Below, piece after piece: positions 34,402 through 43,885 of a stretch of DNA of 64,000 bases. Below the pieces are notes generated by a model, which did no database searches, was not told where the DNA came from, and saw only the letters and a program-made list of their open reading frames with translations. The stretch comes from an uncultured Bacteroidales bacterium (GTDB lineage Bacteria > Bacteroidota > Bacteroidia > Bacteroidales > F082). The DNA lies in the NCBI GenBank assembly GCA_905234765.1, contig CAJOIF010000003.1:1-64000 (forward strand), read 5' to 3'. Position numbers and translations under genes: made by a program. Each line of letters opens with the position of its first letter. Positions within the stretch are counted from its first letter, which is position 1.

Positions 34402-35640
34402 TCACAAGGCCTTCAAAGCCTTCTTAAAGTCTACCGCACTCCACTTGTCCTTCACCAAACCGTTATCCAACCAGATCAAACCAGGATTGGAGCGCACTAT
34501 CGGCTTGATTTCCAGCTCATCAGCATAATAAACATCATAAAGGAAACCATATTTCTCATTCAGCTGCTCCACGTATTCCGGTTCGTTGGCAACGACCCAG
34601 ATCACGATATAGTCCTCTTTCACAGCAGCTTCCGTGACAAGGCGTGCCTTCTCCCATTCCTTCTCTGTGACTTGGCTCAGGTCATGCGAGGTGAACATCA
34701 GTAAGTTTTCCGTAGTCAGAATGGACTCTGTGACATCGTTGCCTTCTTCGTCCAAAGCACTGAAACCGAGGAAATTGGAGCCTCCTTCCATGCGTTGATC
34801 AACAAACTCCCACTGTGACATCCAAACCGAGTCGTTCCACGGATAATTCGGCGAGAGGTATTCCTGCATCTCCCCTGTCGTTTTATTCTTGTAAACCACG
34901 TAGATGCGCGTCTCCTCCTCCGGCTCGGCGTTCAACTGCTTACCCACTTTCCAGTTCATAAAATCCACCACAGGCAAATGACGGTAATTGTAAACCTCAA
35001 ATCCAAGGAAGGCCAAAGCAAAAGCGCATCCAATGGCCAATTGAATGATTGTTTCAAGTTTGTTCTCAAGTCGTTTGTTATTCACTATCAGCGGTATAAG
35101 CACCGCGTCAATGACAAGGTTCTTATAGAAAGTCTGCCAGTTGCTCATCTTGATGGCTGTACCGAAGCAGCCGCAGTCGGGCACCAAATCGTAGAGGGCA
35201 TCAAAGAGTGTCGTAATGGTGAAAAACAGCATCAGCAAGGTCGCACCGAGCACTGCCAAACGCGGAAAAACTTTGGTTATCAAACAGATGCCAACGATAA
35301 ACTCAGCCAAAATCATCAGCATCGCCAAAGCCAAGGCCGCACCGTTCAGCCAAGTCATACCGTAAACCGCCAGATAGTCCAGCATCTTGTACTTCGTTCC
35401 CAACGGGTCGACACCTTTGGTGAAGCTGCTGAAAATGAACAATGCACCCACCAATAGGCGGCAGAGTGTTAGGGCTGGCAGACTGTACCTCTTACTGAAC
35501 ACCAAGGAAACCAACACATTAAGCAGCAGAATAGCCAAAAACCAAAAATGGTAAGCGGGCAGATAATAAATCCCAACCGCCGAGGCCAGCGCTACCAAAA
35601 TGCTAATCCATGGCAAGGATGTTGTATTCTTTTTTTTCAT
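34402..35640 (-). CDS. BT_3928-like DoxX/MauE membrane protein
   Basis: The protein has about 412 residues: hydrophobic helices at about 10-50, 60-80, 95-120 and 125-155 with LCRLLVGALFIFSSFTKGVD, the conserved VPDCGCFG cysteine pair of DoxX/MauE-type redox proteins, and further helices to about 215. A soluble C-terminal domain of about 170 residues is thioredoxin-like in outline (DYIVIWVVANEPEYVEQLNE, NPGLIWLDNGLVKDKWS), though no CxxC is seen there. A role in periplasmic electron or disulphide transfer is inferred. It is next to DUF1599 and in the tpiA operon, an arrangement shared with Bacteroides. An ATG two codons upstream (35646) is also possible. Confidence 0.88.
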   Translation of the reverse strand: MKKKNTTSLPWISILVALASAVGIYYLPAYHFWFLAILLLNVLVSLVFSKRYSLPALTLCRLLVGALFIFSSFTKGVDPLGTKYKMLDYLAVYGMTWLNGAALALAMLMILAEFIVGICLITKVFPRLAVLGATLLMLFFTITTLFDALYDLVPDCGCFGTAIKMSNWQTFYKNLVIDAVLIPLIVNNKRLENKLETIIQLAIGCAFALAFLGFEVYNYRHLPVVDFMNWKVGKQLNAEPEEETRIYVVYKNKTTGEMQEYLSPNYPWNDSVWMSQWEFVDQRMEGGSNFLGFSALDEEGNDVTESILTTENLLMFTSHDLSQVTEKEWEKARLVTEAAVKEDYIVIWVVANEPEYVEQLNEKYGFLYDVYYADELEIKPIVRSNPGLIWLDNGLVKDKWSAVDFKKALKAL

Positions 35641-35666
35641 CTCCAAAACAGCTTTAAACGCATCAC

Positions 35667-36209
35667 TTATTCGCCCAACAATATCAGCGCGAACACCGCG
35701 TAGTTGATCATATCGTAATAGTTGGCATCAAGGCCTTCGGAAACAAGGGTTTTGCCGCCGTGGTCTTCAATGCTCTTGGTACGCAGCACCTTGCTCATAA
35801 TAAGGTCGGTAATGGAGCTGACACGCATGTCGCGCCATGCCTCGTCGTAGTCGTGGTTCTTGCGGGTCATCAGCTCGTAAGCCTCGTTGGTGACCTTGTC
35901 GTACAAGGCCGTAGCCTCTTCTGCCGTCAAGTCAGGCTGGTCGACCACACCTCGCTGCAATTGAATGATACCCATGGCCGCATAGTTCACGATACCGATA
36001 AACTCCGGCTCGATACCTTCATCCACAAGCCGCTCGTTGGTCATCTGCAAGGTCCTGATTCTCTTAACCTTGATGAATATCTGATCTGTTATCGAAGAGG
36101 TACGCAGAATGCGCCACGCCGGGCCATAGTCCTTCATCTTGTCGACAAACAGCTTGCGGCATTTCGCCAACACTGCGTGGAATTGGGCTTTTGTATCTTT
36201 TGTTGGCAT
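35667..36209 (-). CDS. DUF1599 protein, internally duplicated
   Basis: The 180-residue cytosolic protein consists of two similar halves. KMKDYGPAWRILRTSSITDQ and IVNYAAMGIIQLQ in the first match KNHDYDEAWRDMRVSSITDL and MINYAVFALILLG in the second. The family resembles nucleotide-pyrophosphohydrolase-like helical folds; its function is unknown. In Bacteroidota it lies between folP and the BT_3928/tpiA genes, as here, which ties it by context to housekeeping metabolism. It is 13 bp after the FN3-type lipoprotein gene. Confidence 0.9.
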   Translation of the reverse strand: MPTKDTKAQFHAVLAKCRKLFVDKMKDYGPAWRILRTSSITDQIFIKVKRIRTLQMTNERLVDEGIEPEFIGIVNYAAMGIIQLQRGVVDQPDLTAEEATALYDKVTNEAYELMTRKNHDYDEAWRDMRVSSITDLIMSKVLRTKSIEDHGGKTLVSEGLDANYYDMINYAVFALILLGE

Positions 36210-36222
36210 AACTTGATTGTTT

Positions 36223-37410
36223 TTATTTCAACTCTCCAGAAATGGAAATCCGTGTGCCTGAAGCGGTAGCTTCTACCTGACCATACATAACGTGAATAAG
36301 ATGCATGCCGCCGTCTGGAGCAATCACCGCAAGCATATCATTATACTCTGCATTCATAGTACACGAAACATTGCGATAGGATTCAACAGGGATACCGTTT
36401 TCAGCCAAATTAGTAATATAGGCCGCCTTTTCAACATCTGTTGTGATGTACTCAAAATCGTCTCCATAACATACATACAAGATGGCACCGTCAAGAGGCT
36501 TAATATTAGCGAAAATATCCTTAGAATTACTGCTCCAGAACAATCCACACCTTGCCATCTCTTCTTCATTTAGAGAATCATGTCCTTGCCTCACCCACTC
36601 AAAAGGAACTTGTTCCAACGGTTGTGCGGGTTGATTGATAAGAAGGCTCATGGAGACAGTGGCAGAATTCCCACCTACATCGGTAACAGTGGCGGTAATA
36701 GTAACTTCACCAATTAATTCTTTGGCTTCCAGAGTGAAAGTAATAGCGTCTCTGTAGGTATACTCTATCAAACCTGTCAAATCAACGGTCTCGTAATCAT
36801 ATGTATCACCAATACCAATAACCAGTGTCTTAAGTTCTTTACCTGTCATAGTGTTGGAAGCCATCTGAAAGCCAAATTGAACCTCGACATCCAAATCGAC
36901 GACATCTCCATCTTGCACATATCCTTCCTCTTGCAAAACTGAAATGGAAGGATACCCTATCTCTCCACCGCCACCACCTCCTGCTTGGGTGGTGAAACTC
37001 TTCATAGTACCATAATAATACTCCAAACCACGCAAGGCGTAGGCACGGACATAATACCTCGTATTCGGTTCAAGCCCAGTGAGGGTGCAGACGAAAGGTT
37101 CGCTCCAGTTGTCAGTAGACAGATGGGCTCCGTCTGGCGTAGGATTACCACTCGTACTCCAGCAAACGCCTATTTCGGTAAGCGTAAGCCCTTCCGTCAC
37201 AATCACATCGCCGCCGCATACTGCAGTCGTGGCAGTGACATCCTGTGGCGTGTAGGTGGTCACACGCACATCACTGTTAGAGTTGCCACCACCGCCGCCA
37301 TTACTATTACCATTGTCTGTATTTGTGGGAGTTTCCTTCTTGCATCCACTGCCGATTGCCAGCACTACTGTCAATAAAACGGCAAACATTGTTTTCCATG
37401 TTGCTTTCAT
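36223..37410 (-). CDS. Fibronectin-type lipoprotein
   Basis: The ATG at 37410 gives 395 residues starting MKATWKTMFAVLLTVVLAIG with lipobox GSGC (Cys about 23), then an Asn/Gly-rich linker. One FN3-like domain follows: VTATTAVCGGDVIVTEGLTL and GLEPNTRYYVRAYAL, the pattern of Bacteroidota surface lipoproteins. After a second Gly run come two further beta domains. It is probably exposed at the cell surface. Its promoter (TAATTTTG, minus strand, 37442-37435) lies 24 bases upstream and supports this start over one nine codons earlier. Confidence 0.85.
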   Translation of the reverse strand: MKATWKTMFAVLLTVVLAIGSGCKKETPTNTDNGNSNGGGGGNSNSDVRVTTYTPQDVTATTAVCGGDVIVTEGLTLTEIGVCWSTSGNPTPDGAHLSTDNWSEPFVCTLTGLEPNTRYYVRAYALRGLEYYYGTMKSFTTQAGGGGGGEIGYPSISVLQEEGYVQDGDVVDLDVEVQFGFQMASNTMTGKELKTLVIGIGDTYDYETVDLTGLIEYTYRDAITFTLEAKELIGEVTITATVTDVGGNSATVSMSLLINQPAQPLEQVPFEWVRQGHDSLNEEEMARCGLFWSSNSKDIFANIKPLDGAILYVCYGDDFEYITTDVEKAAYITNLAENGIPVESYRNVSCTMNAEYNDMLAVIAPDGGMHLIHVMYGQVEATASGTRISISGELK

Positions 37411-37434
37411 AATAACATCTTTTGTTAGAGGTAG

Positions 37435-37442
37435 CAAAATTA
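37435..37442 (-). promoter_or_regulatory. Promoter of the FN3-type lipoprotein gene, -7 box
   Basis: TAATTTTG on the minus strand, 24 bases before the ATG at 37410. It would drive the run of genes from DUF1599 down to tpiA unless internal promoters exist. Confidence 0.65.
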
Positions 37443-37483
37443 AGAATATTCTCTCACACCATGTCCAGAAAACCAGATTTTTC

Positions 37484-37491
37484 TACTTTTG
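37484..37491 (+). promoter_or_regulatory. folP promoter, -7 box
   Basis: TACTTTTG, 14 bases before the ATG at 37506. It lies inside the longer open frame from 37422, which shows that the longer start is wrong. Confidence 0.7.
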
Positions 37492-37505
37492 CAAAAAAAA
37501 GACAG

Positions 37506-38351
37506 ATGTTCCAATTAACTTTCCGAGACAAGAAAATCATTTTCGACCGCCCCACCGTGATGGGCATCCTCAACGTAACCCCAGATTCGTTCTCCGATGG
37601 TGGATGTTACAACCAGATAGACAAGGCCTTACAACATTGCGAGCAGTTACTTTCCGATGGTGCCGACATCATCGACATCGGCGGCTGCTCAACCAGACCC
37701 AATAACGCCATCGCTACGGAATCCGAAGAATTAGAGCGTATCATCCCCATTCTAAAAGCCATCAGGAAAGCTTTCCCTGACACATTGATTTCCATTGACA
37801 CGTTTAGAAAAAATGTAGCTGAGGCATGCGTCAACGAAGGTGCCGACCTCATCAACGACATCTCTGGAGGACTTTTTGATGCAGAGATGCTGCCCTACAT
37901 TGGCAAGAACCACATCCCATACGTGCTGATGCACTGCGTCGGCACACCCGAAACTATGCACCAATATACCCTCAGCGGCACTATTCACCAAACCGTGATG
38001 GACTTTTTCGAGCAGCAATGCAAAACCCTGAAAGCCTACGGCGACCCACAAATCATCCTCGACCCAGGCATTGGCTTCGGCAAGAGTCTTGAAGCCAACT
38101 ATCAGTTGCTCAACGACTTGGAAAGATACAGATACAACCATCTTCCCATCCTCATTGGCATTTCTCGGAAGTCATTAATATTTAAGGTATTGGGAACTAC
38201 GCCGCAGGCCGCCGAGAATGGCACCACCATCCTGAACACCATCGCCTTGCTCAACGGAGCGGACATTCTGCGCGTCCACGATGTGAAAAATGCACGCGAA
38301 GCCATCGAATTGGTCGGCACTTTTCGTCAAAGTATCGGAAAAACCTTGTAA
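37506..38351 (+). CDS. folP: Dihydropteroate synthase
   Basis: FolP joins 4-aminobenzoate to the pterin pyrophosphate in folate synthesis and is the sulfonamide target. The 281-residue protein begins MFQLTFRDKKIIFDRPTVMG, followed at once by the pterin-site signature ILNVTPDSFSDGG. Other motifs are DIIDIGGCSTRP, SIDTFRKNVAEACVNEGADL, INDISGG, VLMHCVGTP and LDPGIGFGKS. Start 37506 is chosen because a promoter -7 box lies just upstream and family members start here. It is head-to-head with the lipoprotein operon and followed by cdaA. Confidence 0.96.
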   Translation: MFQLTFRDKKIIFDRPTVMGILNVTPDSFSDGGCYNQIDKALQHCEQLLSDGADIIDIGGCSTRPNNAIATESEELERIIPILKAIRKAFPDTLISIDTFRKNVAEACVNEGADLINDISGGLFDAEMLPYIGKNHIPYVLMHCVGTPETMHQYTLSGTIHQTVMDFFEQQCKTLKAYGDPQIILDPGIGFGKSLEANYQLLNDLERYRYNHLPILIGISRKSLIFKVLGTTPQAAENGTTILNTIALLNGADILRVHDVKNAREAIELVGTFRQSIGKTL

Positions 38352-38356
38352 CTTTG
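38349..38356 (+). promoter_or_regulatory. cdaA promoter, -7 box overlapping the folP stop codon
   Basis: TAACTTTG begins with the folP stop TAA (38349-38351) and lies 16 bases before the cdaA ATG, so cdaA, thyA and folA can be transcribed independently of folP. Confidence 0.6.
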
Positions 38357-38372
38357 CGCAAAATTTCAACCT

Positions 38373-39146
38373 ATGATAGACCTCTTCATCCAAGTCCGTG
38401 TCTTCGACATCATCGACATAGTGCTCGTGGCCGCCTTGTTTTTCGGCTTCTATCGGCTGCTGAAAGGCACCTCTGCCATGAGTATCTTCATCGGCATCGT
38501 GGCGATCTTCCTCATTTGGCAGCTGGTCAAGGCCTTACAGATGGAAATGCTGACAGCCATCCTTGGTGCCTTTGTCAGCGTGGGGTTCATCGCACTCATC
38601 ATCATCTTTCAGCCTGAGATACGCCGATTCCTCTTCACCATCGGCGACCAAGCCCGAGAAGGGAAGCTAGCGCGGCGTTTCAAGTTCTTGAAAGTCAGGA
38701 GCAACGTCGACCTGAACATCGATTCCGTCACGAAAGCCTGCCTCAACATGTCTAACATCAAGCAAGGTGCACTCATCCTGCTTACCAAGAAAAACAACTT
38801 GGACGACATTGTCTCAACAGGTGTCATCGTCAACGCCGACATTTCCAACTCATTGATAGAGAATATCTTCTTCAAAAACAGTCCTTTGCACGATGGTGCC
38901 ATGGTCATCCGCCACAACCGTATCACAGCCGCACGATGCATCCTGCCTGTCACGCAAAAAACCAACATCCCAGGGCATTACGGCCTGCGCCACCGCGCCG
39001 CCATCGGCGTTTCGGAAGTCAACGATTGTATCGCTCTTGTCGTCTCTGAGGAAACAGGCAACATCAGCATGGTGACGGGCGGCGACATCCGTACCATCAA
39101 TCCATCAGAACTGAAGGAAACGATTGAAAAAGAGCTCAAACTGTAA
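38373..39146 (+). CDS. cdaA: Diadenylate cyclase (c-di-AMP synthase)
   Basis: CdaA makes cyclic di-AMP from two ATP molecules. The 257-residue protein has about three N-terminal membrane helices (IIDIVLVAALFFGFYRLL, MSIFIGIVAIFLIWQLV and ILGAFVSVGFIALIIIF), then the cytosolic DAC domain. The catalytic signatures are SPLHDGAMVIRHNRI (DGA) and GLRHRAAIGVSE (RHR). It ends near 257 residues without the extra C-terminal regions of DisA. It is placed between folP and thyA, with thyA 6 bp downstream. c-di-AMP usually controls potassium and osmotic balance; the link to folate genes is positional. Confidence 0.96.
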   Translation: MIDLFIQVRVFDIIDIVLVAALFFGFYRLLKGTSAMSIFIGIVAIFLIWQLVKALQMEMLTAILGAFVSVGFIALIIIFQPEIRRFLFTIGDQAREGKLARRFKFLKVRSNVDLNIDSVTKACLNMSNIKQGALILLTKKNNLDDIVSTGVIVNADISNSLIENIFFKNSPLHDGAMVIRHNRITAARCILPVTQKTNIPGHYGLRHRAAIGVSEVNDCIALVVSEETGNISMVTGGDIRTINPSELKETIEKELKL

Positions 39147-39152
39147 TTCAAG

Positions 39153-39980
39153 ATGAAACAATACCTCGACCTGCTCCAACATATCCTCGACCACGGCGTG
39201 CAGAAAGGCGACCGTACCGGCACCGGCACCATCAGCGTGTTCGGCTACCAGATGCGCTTCAACCTCACCGATGGCTTCCCTTTGGTAACGACCAAAAAGG
39301 TGCATCTCAAGTCCATCATTTATGAATTGCTGTGGATGCTGAAAGGCGACACCAACATCCAATATCTGCACGACCACAAAGTCAGCATTTGGGACGAGTG
39401 GGCCGACCAAGATGGCAATCTTGGCCCCGTTTACGGTGCCCAGTGGCGAAATTGGAATGACGAAGGCATTGATCAAATCCAGCAGGTAGTGGAGAGCATC
39501 AAGAGCAACCCGAATAGTCGCCGTCACATTGTAACCGCTTGGAATCCAAGCGTCTTGCCCGACGAGCACGAGAAAGACTTCGCCGCCAACGTGGCCACCG
39601 GAAAAGCGGCACTTCCCCCCTGCCACGCCTTCTTCCAGTTCTACGTGGCCGATGGCAAACTATCTTGCCAGCTCTACCAGCGCAGCGCCGATGTGTTTCT
39701 CGGGGTGCCGTTCAACATCGCCTCCTACGCATTATTGACCATGATGATGGCGCAAGTTTGTGACCTACAGCCCGGCGAATTCGTCCACACCTTCGGTGAC
39801 GTGCACATCTACAACAACCTCATCGAACAGGTAAAGCTGCAATTGTCGCGCTCACCACGACCGTTGCCCACGATGAAAATAAATCCTAACGTCAAAGACA
39901 TCTTTGGCTTCAAATTTGACGACTTTACACTAGAGAATTACGACCCATACCCACCAATTAAAGGAGAAGTATCAATATGA
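39153..39980 (+). CDS. thyA: Thymidylate synthase
   Basis: ThyA methylates dUMP to dTMP using methylene-tetrahydrofolate, producing dihydrofolate. The 275-residue protein starts [20 protein letters not shown], continues [31 protein letters not shown] and YGAQWRNW, and has the catalytic Cys157 in [13 protein letters not shown]. Length and layout match the E. coli type. It overlaps folA by 4 bp (ATGA), coupling it to the enzyme that recycles its dihydrofolate product. Confidence 0.98.
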   Translation: MKQYLDLLQHILDHGVQKGDRTGTGTISVFGYQMRFNLTDGFPLVTTKKVHLKSIIYELLWMLKGDTNIQYLHDHKVSIWDEWADQDGNLGPVYGAQWRNWNDEGIDQIQQVVESIKSNPNSRRHIVTAWNPSVLPDEHEKDFAANVATGKAALPPCHAFFQFYVADGKLSCQLYQRSADVFLGVPFNIASYALLTMMMAQVCDLQPGEFVHTFGDVHIYNNLIEQVKLQLSRSPRPLPTMKINPNVKDIFGFKFDDFTLENYDPYPPIKGEVSI

Positions 39981-40474
39981 CCATTTCCATCATCGTCGCC
40001 ATGGCTGCCAACCGCGCCATCGGCAAGAACGGCGACCTTATCTGGCACAACTCTCGCGATCTGAAGCAATTCAAAAAAATCACTTCGGGACATACGGTCA
40101 TCATGGGCTATAAAACCTACCTCTCGCTGCCAGGCCGAAAGGCATTGCCAAACCGCCGCAACATCATCCTGTCCACTCGTTTGGACGAGGTTCCGGAAGG
40201 GTTTGAAGTGGTTTCGTCCATCGAGAAAGCCTTGGAATTGGTGAAAGGCGATGAGGAAGTTTTCATCATGGGCGGCGGCATGGTTTACGACCAATTCTTT
40301 CCTTTTGCCGACCGGCTCTACCTAACCCGTCTCGACAAGGAATTTGAGGCCGACACCTTCTTCCCCTACATCAACTTCGACGAATGGGAAATCGTTGACC
40401 TTGAAGTTATTGATGACGACCCACAGGTGGACTACAGCTATCGTTTTGAGATTTGGGAAAGGAAAGAGCATTAA
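39977..40474 (+). CDS. folA: Dihydrofolate reductase
   Basis: FolA reduces dihydrofolate to tetrahydrofolate with NADPH. The 165-residue protein shows [20 protein letters not shown], the substrate-binding Asp/Glu region, [19 protein letters not shown] (NADPH binding), [10 protein letters not shown] and [13 protein letters not shown]. Size is standard. It overlaps thyA and ends 4 bp past the stop of the convergent M15 gene, so their 3' ends overlap. Confidence 0.97.
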   Translation: MTISIIVAMAANRAIGKNGDLIWHNSRDLKQFKKITSGHTVIMGYKTYLSLPGRKALPNRRNIILSTRLDEVPEGFEVVSSIEKALELVKGDEEVFIMGGGMVYDQFFPFADRLYLTRLDKEFEADTFFPYINFDEWEIVDLEVIDDDPQVDYSYRFEIWERKEH

Positions 40475-41175
40475 GGCTTCTCAAAGTGCTGGTAATCTTT
40501 CCCACTGGCCCAATCGCCTCCCCAATAAAAGCCATGCCGTTTGAATAACCTGTAACACGCATCGCCTTTCTTGATCATATACGGCGAATCGTTCTTTCTA
40601 TCGGTATATTCCTCACTCCCTTCTGGCCGAATCACCGTTTTTCCATTCGGTCGCACCTTATAATAAGGATTGTATTTCGGATTGATGTCGACGGCCATGC
40701 CAAAACTATGTTTTGAAACTCCTGCACCCACTGTTGTCTTACGTTGGTTGAAGCACGATGTGTTGTTGTCGCGCATTGAGGCCTCATCATCACCATAGTA
40801 ATAATCAATCAGCCGCATCCGTTCAATTGGATAGGATTTTTCGTACAACTCCCTAAAAATCAACATTAATTCTTCCGCAATTGCGATGTTGCACACCAAT
40901 TCGCCGACGATACTGTTACCTTCTGCATCGCGATGCAGCACTTGAAGATAACACAACTTGTCCCAAGAAACGACTTTGTCGTCTTTGAATGAGCAACCTT
41001 CCATCGTCTGTTTCAGTTCCTCATCAATGGGCTGCTCTTTAAAAAAACGCTCTGTGCCAAACACTTTCAGATAAGCTTCAGGCACCACATCGCCAGGATG
41101 GTAACGAACTTGGGCACTGAGCGTCAGGCTAAGATAAAGCAAAAGAATTCCAATATAGGCGATCCGTCGTATCAC
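40471..41175 (-). CDS. Exported M15-family peptidase (D-Ala-D-Ala carboxypeptidase-like)
   Basis: The 234-residue protein has a signal peptide (IRRIAYIGILLLYLSLTLSA) and the M15 zinc-site motifs SKHSFGMAVDINP (about 155-167) and DYQHFE at the C-terminus. These enzymes cut peptidoglycan stem peptides in the periplasm. It starts with GTG at 41175, which lies only 4 bases after a TACTTTTG -7 box. The mRNA may therefore be leaderless, or the box is coincidental. It converges on folA with 4 bp of 3' overlap. Confidence 0.88.
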   Translation of the reverse strand: MIRRIAYIGILLLYLSLTLSAQVRYHPGDVVPEAYLKVFGTERFFKEQPIDEELKQTMEGCSFKDDKVVSWDKLCYLQVLHRDAEGNSIVGELVCNIAIAEELMLIFRELYEKSYPIERMRLIDYYYGDDEASMRDNNTSCFNQRKTTVGAGVSKHSFGMAVDINPKYNPYYKVRPNGKTVIRPEGSEEYTDRKNDSPYMIKKGDACYRLFKRHGFYWGGDWASGKDYQHFEKP

Positions 41176-41179
41176 GGCA

Positions 41180-41187
41180 CAAAAGTA
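41180..41187 (-). promoter_or_regulatory. M15 peptidase promoter, -7 box almost touching the start codon
   Basis: TACTTTTG on the minus strand (41187 to 41180) is followed by four bases and then the GTG start. It lies just after the terminator of the C10 gene. Confidence 0.55.
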
Positions 41188-41189
41188 CT

Positions 41190-41223
41190 AAAAAAGCGGC
41201 TGACCTCGTCAGAGGCAGCCGCT
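41190..41223 (-). terminator. Terminator of the C10 peptidase gene ending at 41253
   Basis: On the minus strand AGCGGCTG (from 41223) and CAGCCGCT form an 8-bp stem with further inner pairs (CCTCTGACGAGG), followed by TTTTTT (41195 to 41190). Confidence 0.88.
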
Positions 41224-41252
41224 ACCAAAAAACAAATGCTTATGAAAAAACT

Positions 41253-43838
41253 TTACTTGATTACAGTGATACGTTTGGTCACCTCTCCATCTTGAGTGGC
41301 GATGCGCACCATATAAACGCCCGACTCCACATTGCCAAGGGTAATGTCAGCCTTGGGACCGTCGCAGTTGGCATCGTACACCATTTGACCCAGCGTGTTA
41401 TAAACCGACACATGGCTCAAGCCTTCTCCTTCGATGGTAAAGCTGGAAGCGGTGGGATTCGGGTAAAGGGCAATCTGGCTGGCCAACGACTCTTCGACGC
41501 CAGTCGGCGAATAATAAACATGCAGATAGAACTGGTTGTCGTCATGAATCCAGTTGGCAGGAGCCGAGATGCAATCATCGGGATAGACAGCATAAAGCTT
41601 GAAGTAATAGTGTCCCTCCTGATTGGCCGTATTATCAGTATAGGATGTCACATTGGGACCGAGTGACTTGATATTTCTATACGTGCCATCCTCACCATCC
41701 TTTCTGAAGAGGAAATAGCCCATCATACCTGTCGAAGGTTCGGGTTTCTCCCACTTCAGTTTAATCTTGTAGTTGTTGCCAGTGGTTTCATAGTCAAGGT
41801 CTCTCGGAGCATAGCACTCACCTGCTGTAGCGCACGACTCATTGGAATAGGTCGGGTTTTCACCGCCATAGCTCAAATAACCGACATAATAGCAGTAACC
41901 ACCCATTTGGACATTTTCGTCCACGAAAGAAGTACCTGAGGGAATGAGGCGATAGAGCAAGCCTTCGCGGTAGAGCGTGTACCCGTAACCATCATCATTA
42001 ACACCGTCCCATGAAACATTAATCGTATTGGGGTTTTCATCATCCACCATAGCGATAAGGTTAGTCGGAACACCCGAACCTGTAGCATTGCCACAACTGT
42101 TATTGGCCTCATAGAAGATGCCTTCAGGAAGCTCACTTGAAGACCCGTTATAAGTATAAACGCCAACGCCTTGCGAATTCTTGATCGTGAAAATCATATC
42201 GAACGGATCGCCATTGGTTTGAGCTGACCAACCAAAAGAGACACGGCCCAGAGGCACCTCGACCGGGATACTCTGAATGGAAGAGTTGGTGGTGGTCACA
42301 GTAGCGATTTCAGTACCAGCGGCATTATAGACATGGATAGCGCCACCTCTGAAGCCGTTCATGGCTGCCTTGGTGATATTGATTGTCCATCCGCATGAAG
42401 GGCCGAAACTGACGACATTGGAATAGGCGACCTTGCCGTGGTAGTTGTTGCAAACGGCATAAACAGTATAGGTGAACGCATCGAAACGAGGTACGCTGTT
42501 ATCGGTAATGGTCATCGAAGCACCTGGTGTTACGTTGTTTTCTGTGTAGATAACCTCTTCACCACGCTTGACCACAATCTGGTCAATACTGGACAAGTTG
42601 GAGTTTGACAAGGTTTGTGTAGGATTGGTCCAAGAAACAGTGGCCGACAGTTGATAGTTTTCTGCAGGGGTTACGGTCAAGTTGGCAGGAGCTTTGGCTG
42701 TGCCACCATACACAGTGGATGGTGTGAAATTGAAGATGGCACCATCCATGCTGTTGTAGTCAATGTTATCGAAATCGAACCAGCCGTCACCGCTGCCACC
42801 CCATCCCCAGTTGTAGTGGTAAAGGTCGGCATCGTTGTATCCGTCGCACACGAAGGCATGACCACCGTCGGAACTTTGACCAGAATAATAGAGAGGCCAA
42901 TCCATGTCGAACGACTCTTTCAGCATCTGAGCCCAGTTGTCATAGGTAAAGTTGTCCCTGCTTCTCAAAACTGCTTGATTGGTGTAATCGAAATACTGGG
43001 CAATCCTTTGAGGCACGTCAGCGGAATAAGCGCCACTACCTTCAACTGACCACATCATGTCCACGGAAACAGCGCAGTGGTACATCAGTGTAGCCACAGC
43101 ATCGATTTGTTCTTGGGGAGAATTGTTGTTGATCTGGACAGGCATGTTGTCCCAATCATAAGTAGTCTGAGCGAAATTGGCACTCCATGGACCGCTGCCG
43201 GTGCCTGGCACATAGAAACTATAAGAATGGCTACCTGTGCCACGCAGTGGATGGTTCCAATACTTCATCACCTGGCTCATGGCACATGCAACGCAACCAG
43301 CATACACATGGTTCCCAGGACCACCATTCCCCTGAGGACAGTAATAGTTATAAGGATAATCTTGATTCCACTTGGTTTGTACAAGATAAGTGTTGGAACG
43401 GCCACCATTACGTGAAACCATGGTACCACGACTGCTGACCTGCCTCCACTCCGATGCCACGGCAGGAGCTGGATTGCCAGTCAACTTACCACTGCGGGCA
43501 GTAATCAGCTTATTGAGCATGTAGCCCAACTCTGGATTAATGTTTTCTGCATCGAATATGCCCTCATCGGAGAAACCAACGATAGGACGGTAAACATCAT
43601 CGGCAGAGACCATGACAAAGCCCTCGTTGCCGACATTAAAGACATAGAAGCAGGCCTCTCCACGGAGAGAGGTGCCCGTGTAGACAAGGGTCAAAGCGCC
43701 ACTCTGACGCGACATGTCGAAATTGGCTTGGACAAACTGTTGTCCCACAAGCTTGGCTTGGCTCACACTCACCGGATTGGCTTGCACCATACCGATGCCG
43801 AGAATCAAGGCAAGCAAACTCAAAATGTGTTTTTTCAT
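41253..43838 (-). CDS. Secreted C10 cysteine peptidase 1 of 4, T9SS cargo
   Basis: The 861-residue protein has a signal peptide (MKKHILSLLALILGIGMVQA), a Spi-type propeptide (about 22-130) and a streptopain-like domain with Cys182 in HVYAGCVACAMSQ, His327 in DGGHAFVCDGY and NWGWGGSGDGWF. FN3-like and jellyroll-like beta domains follow (PANLTVTPAENYQLSATVSW and later). A T9SS type A sorting domain ends it (LYPNPTASSFTIEGEGLSHV to VTKRITVIK). The family includes SpeB of Streptococcus and PrtT-type enzymes of oral Bacteroidota. Own promoter (43886-43893) and terminator, so it is transcribed alone. Confidence 0.94.
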   Translation of the reverse strand: MKKHILSLLALILGIGMVQANPVSVSQAKLVGQQFVQANFDMSRQSGALTLVYTGTSLRGEACFYVFNVGNEGFVMVSADDVYRPIVGFSDEGIFDAENINPELGYMLNKLITARSGKLTGNPAPAVASEWRQVSSRGTMVSRNGGRSNTYLVQTKWNQDYPYNYYCPQGNGGPGNHVYAGCVACAMSQVMKYWNHPLRGTGSHSYSFYVPGTGSGPWSANFAQTTYDWDNMPVQINNNSPQEQIDAVATLMYHCAVSVDMMWSVEGSGAYSADVPQRIAQYFDYTNQAVLRSRDNFTYDNWAQMLKESFDMDWPLYYSGQSSDGGHAFVCDGYNDADLYHYNWGWGGSGDGWFDFDNIDYNSMDGAIFNFTPSTVYGGTAKAPANLTVTPAENYQLSATVSWTNPTQTLSNSNLSSIDQIVVKRGEEVIYTENNVTPGASMTITDNSVPRFDAFTYTVYAVCNNYHGKVAYSNVVSFGPSCGWTINITKAAMNGFRGGAIHVYNAAGTEIATVTTTNSSIQSIPVEVPLGRVSFGWSAQTNGDPFDMIFTIKNSQGVGVYTYNGSSSELPEGIFYEANNSCGNATGSGVPTNLIAMVDDENPNTINVSWDGVNDDGYGYTLYREGLLYRLIPSGTSFVDENVQMGGYCYYVGYLSYGGENPTYSNESCATAGECYAPRDLDYETTGNNYKIKLKWEKPEPSTGMMGYFLFRKDGEDGTYRNIKSLGPNVTSYTDNTANQEGHYYFKLYAVYPDDCISAPANWIHDDNQFYLHVYYSPTGVEESLASQIALYPNPTASSFTIEGEGLSHVSVYNTLGQMVYDANCDGPKADITLGNVESGVYMVRIATQDGEVTKRITVIK

Positions 43839-43885
43839 TTTTGTTTGTTTTAATTACTATTGTTTGTTTTCTGAATTTTAGGGGG

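Noticed and set aside
37422..37505. 28-codon N-terminal extension of folP
   Set aside because: The extension contains the folP promoter box, and family members begin at the ATG at 37506.
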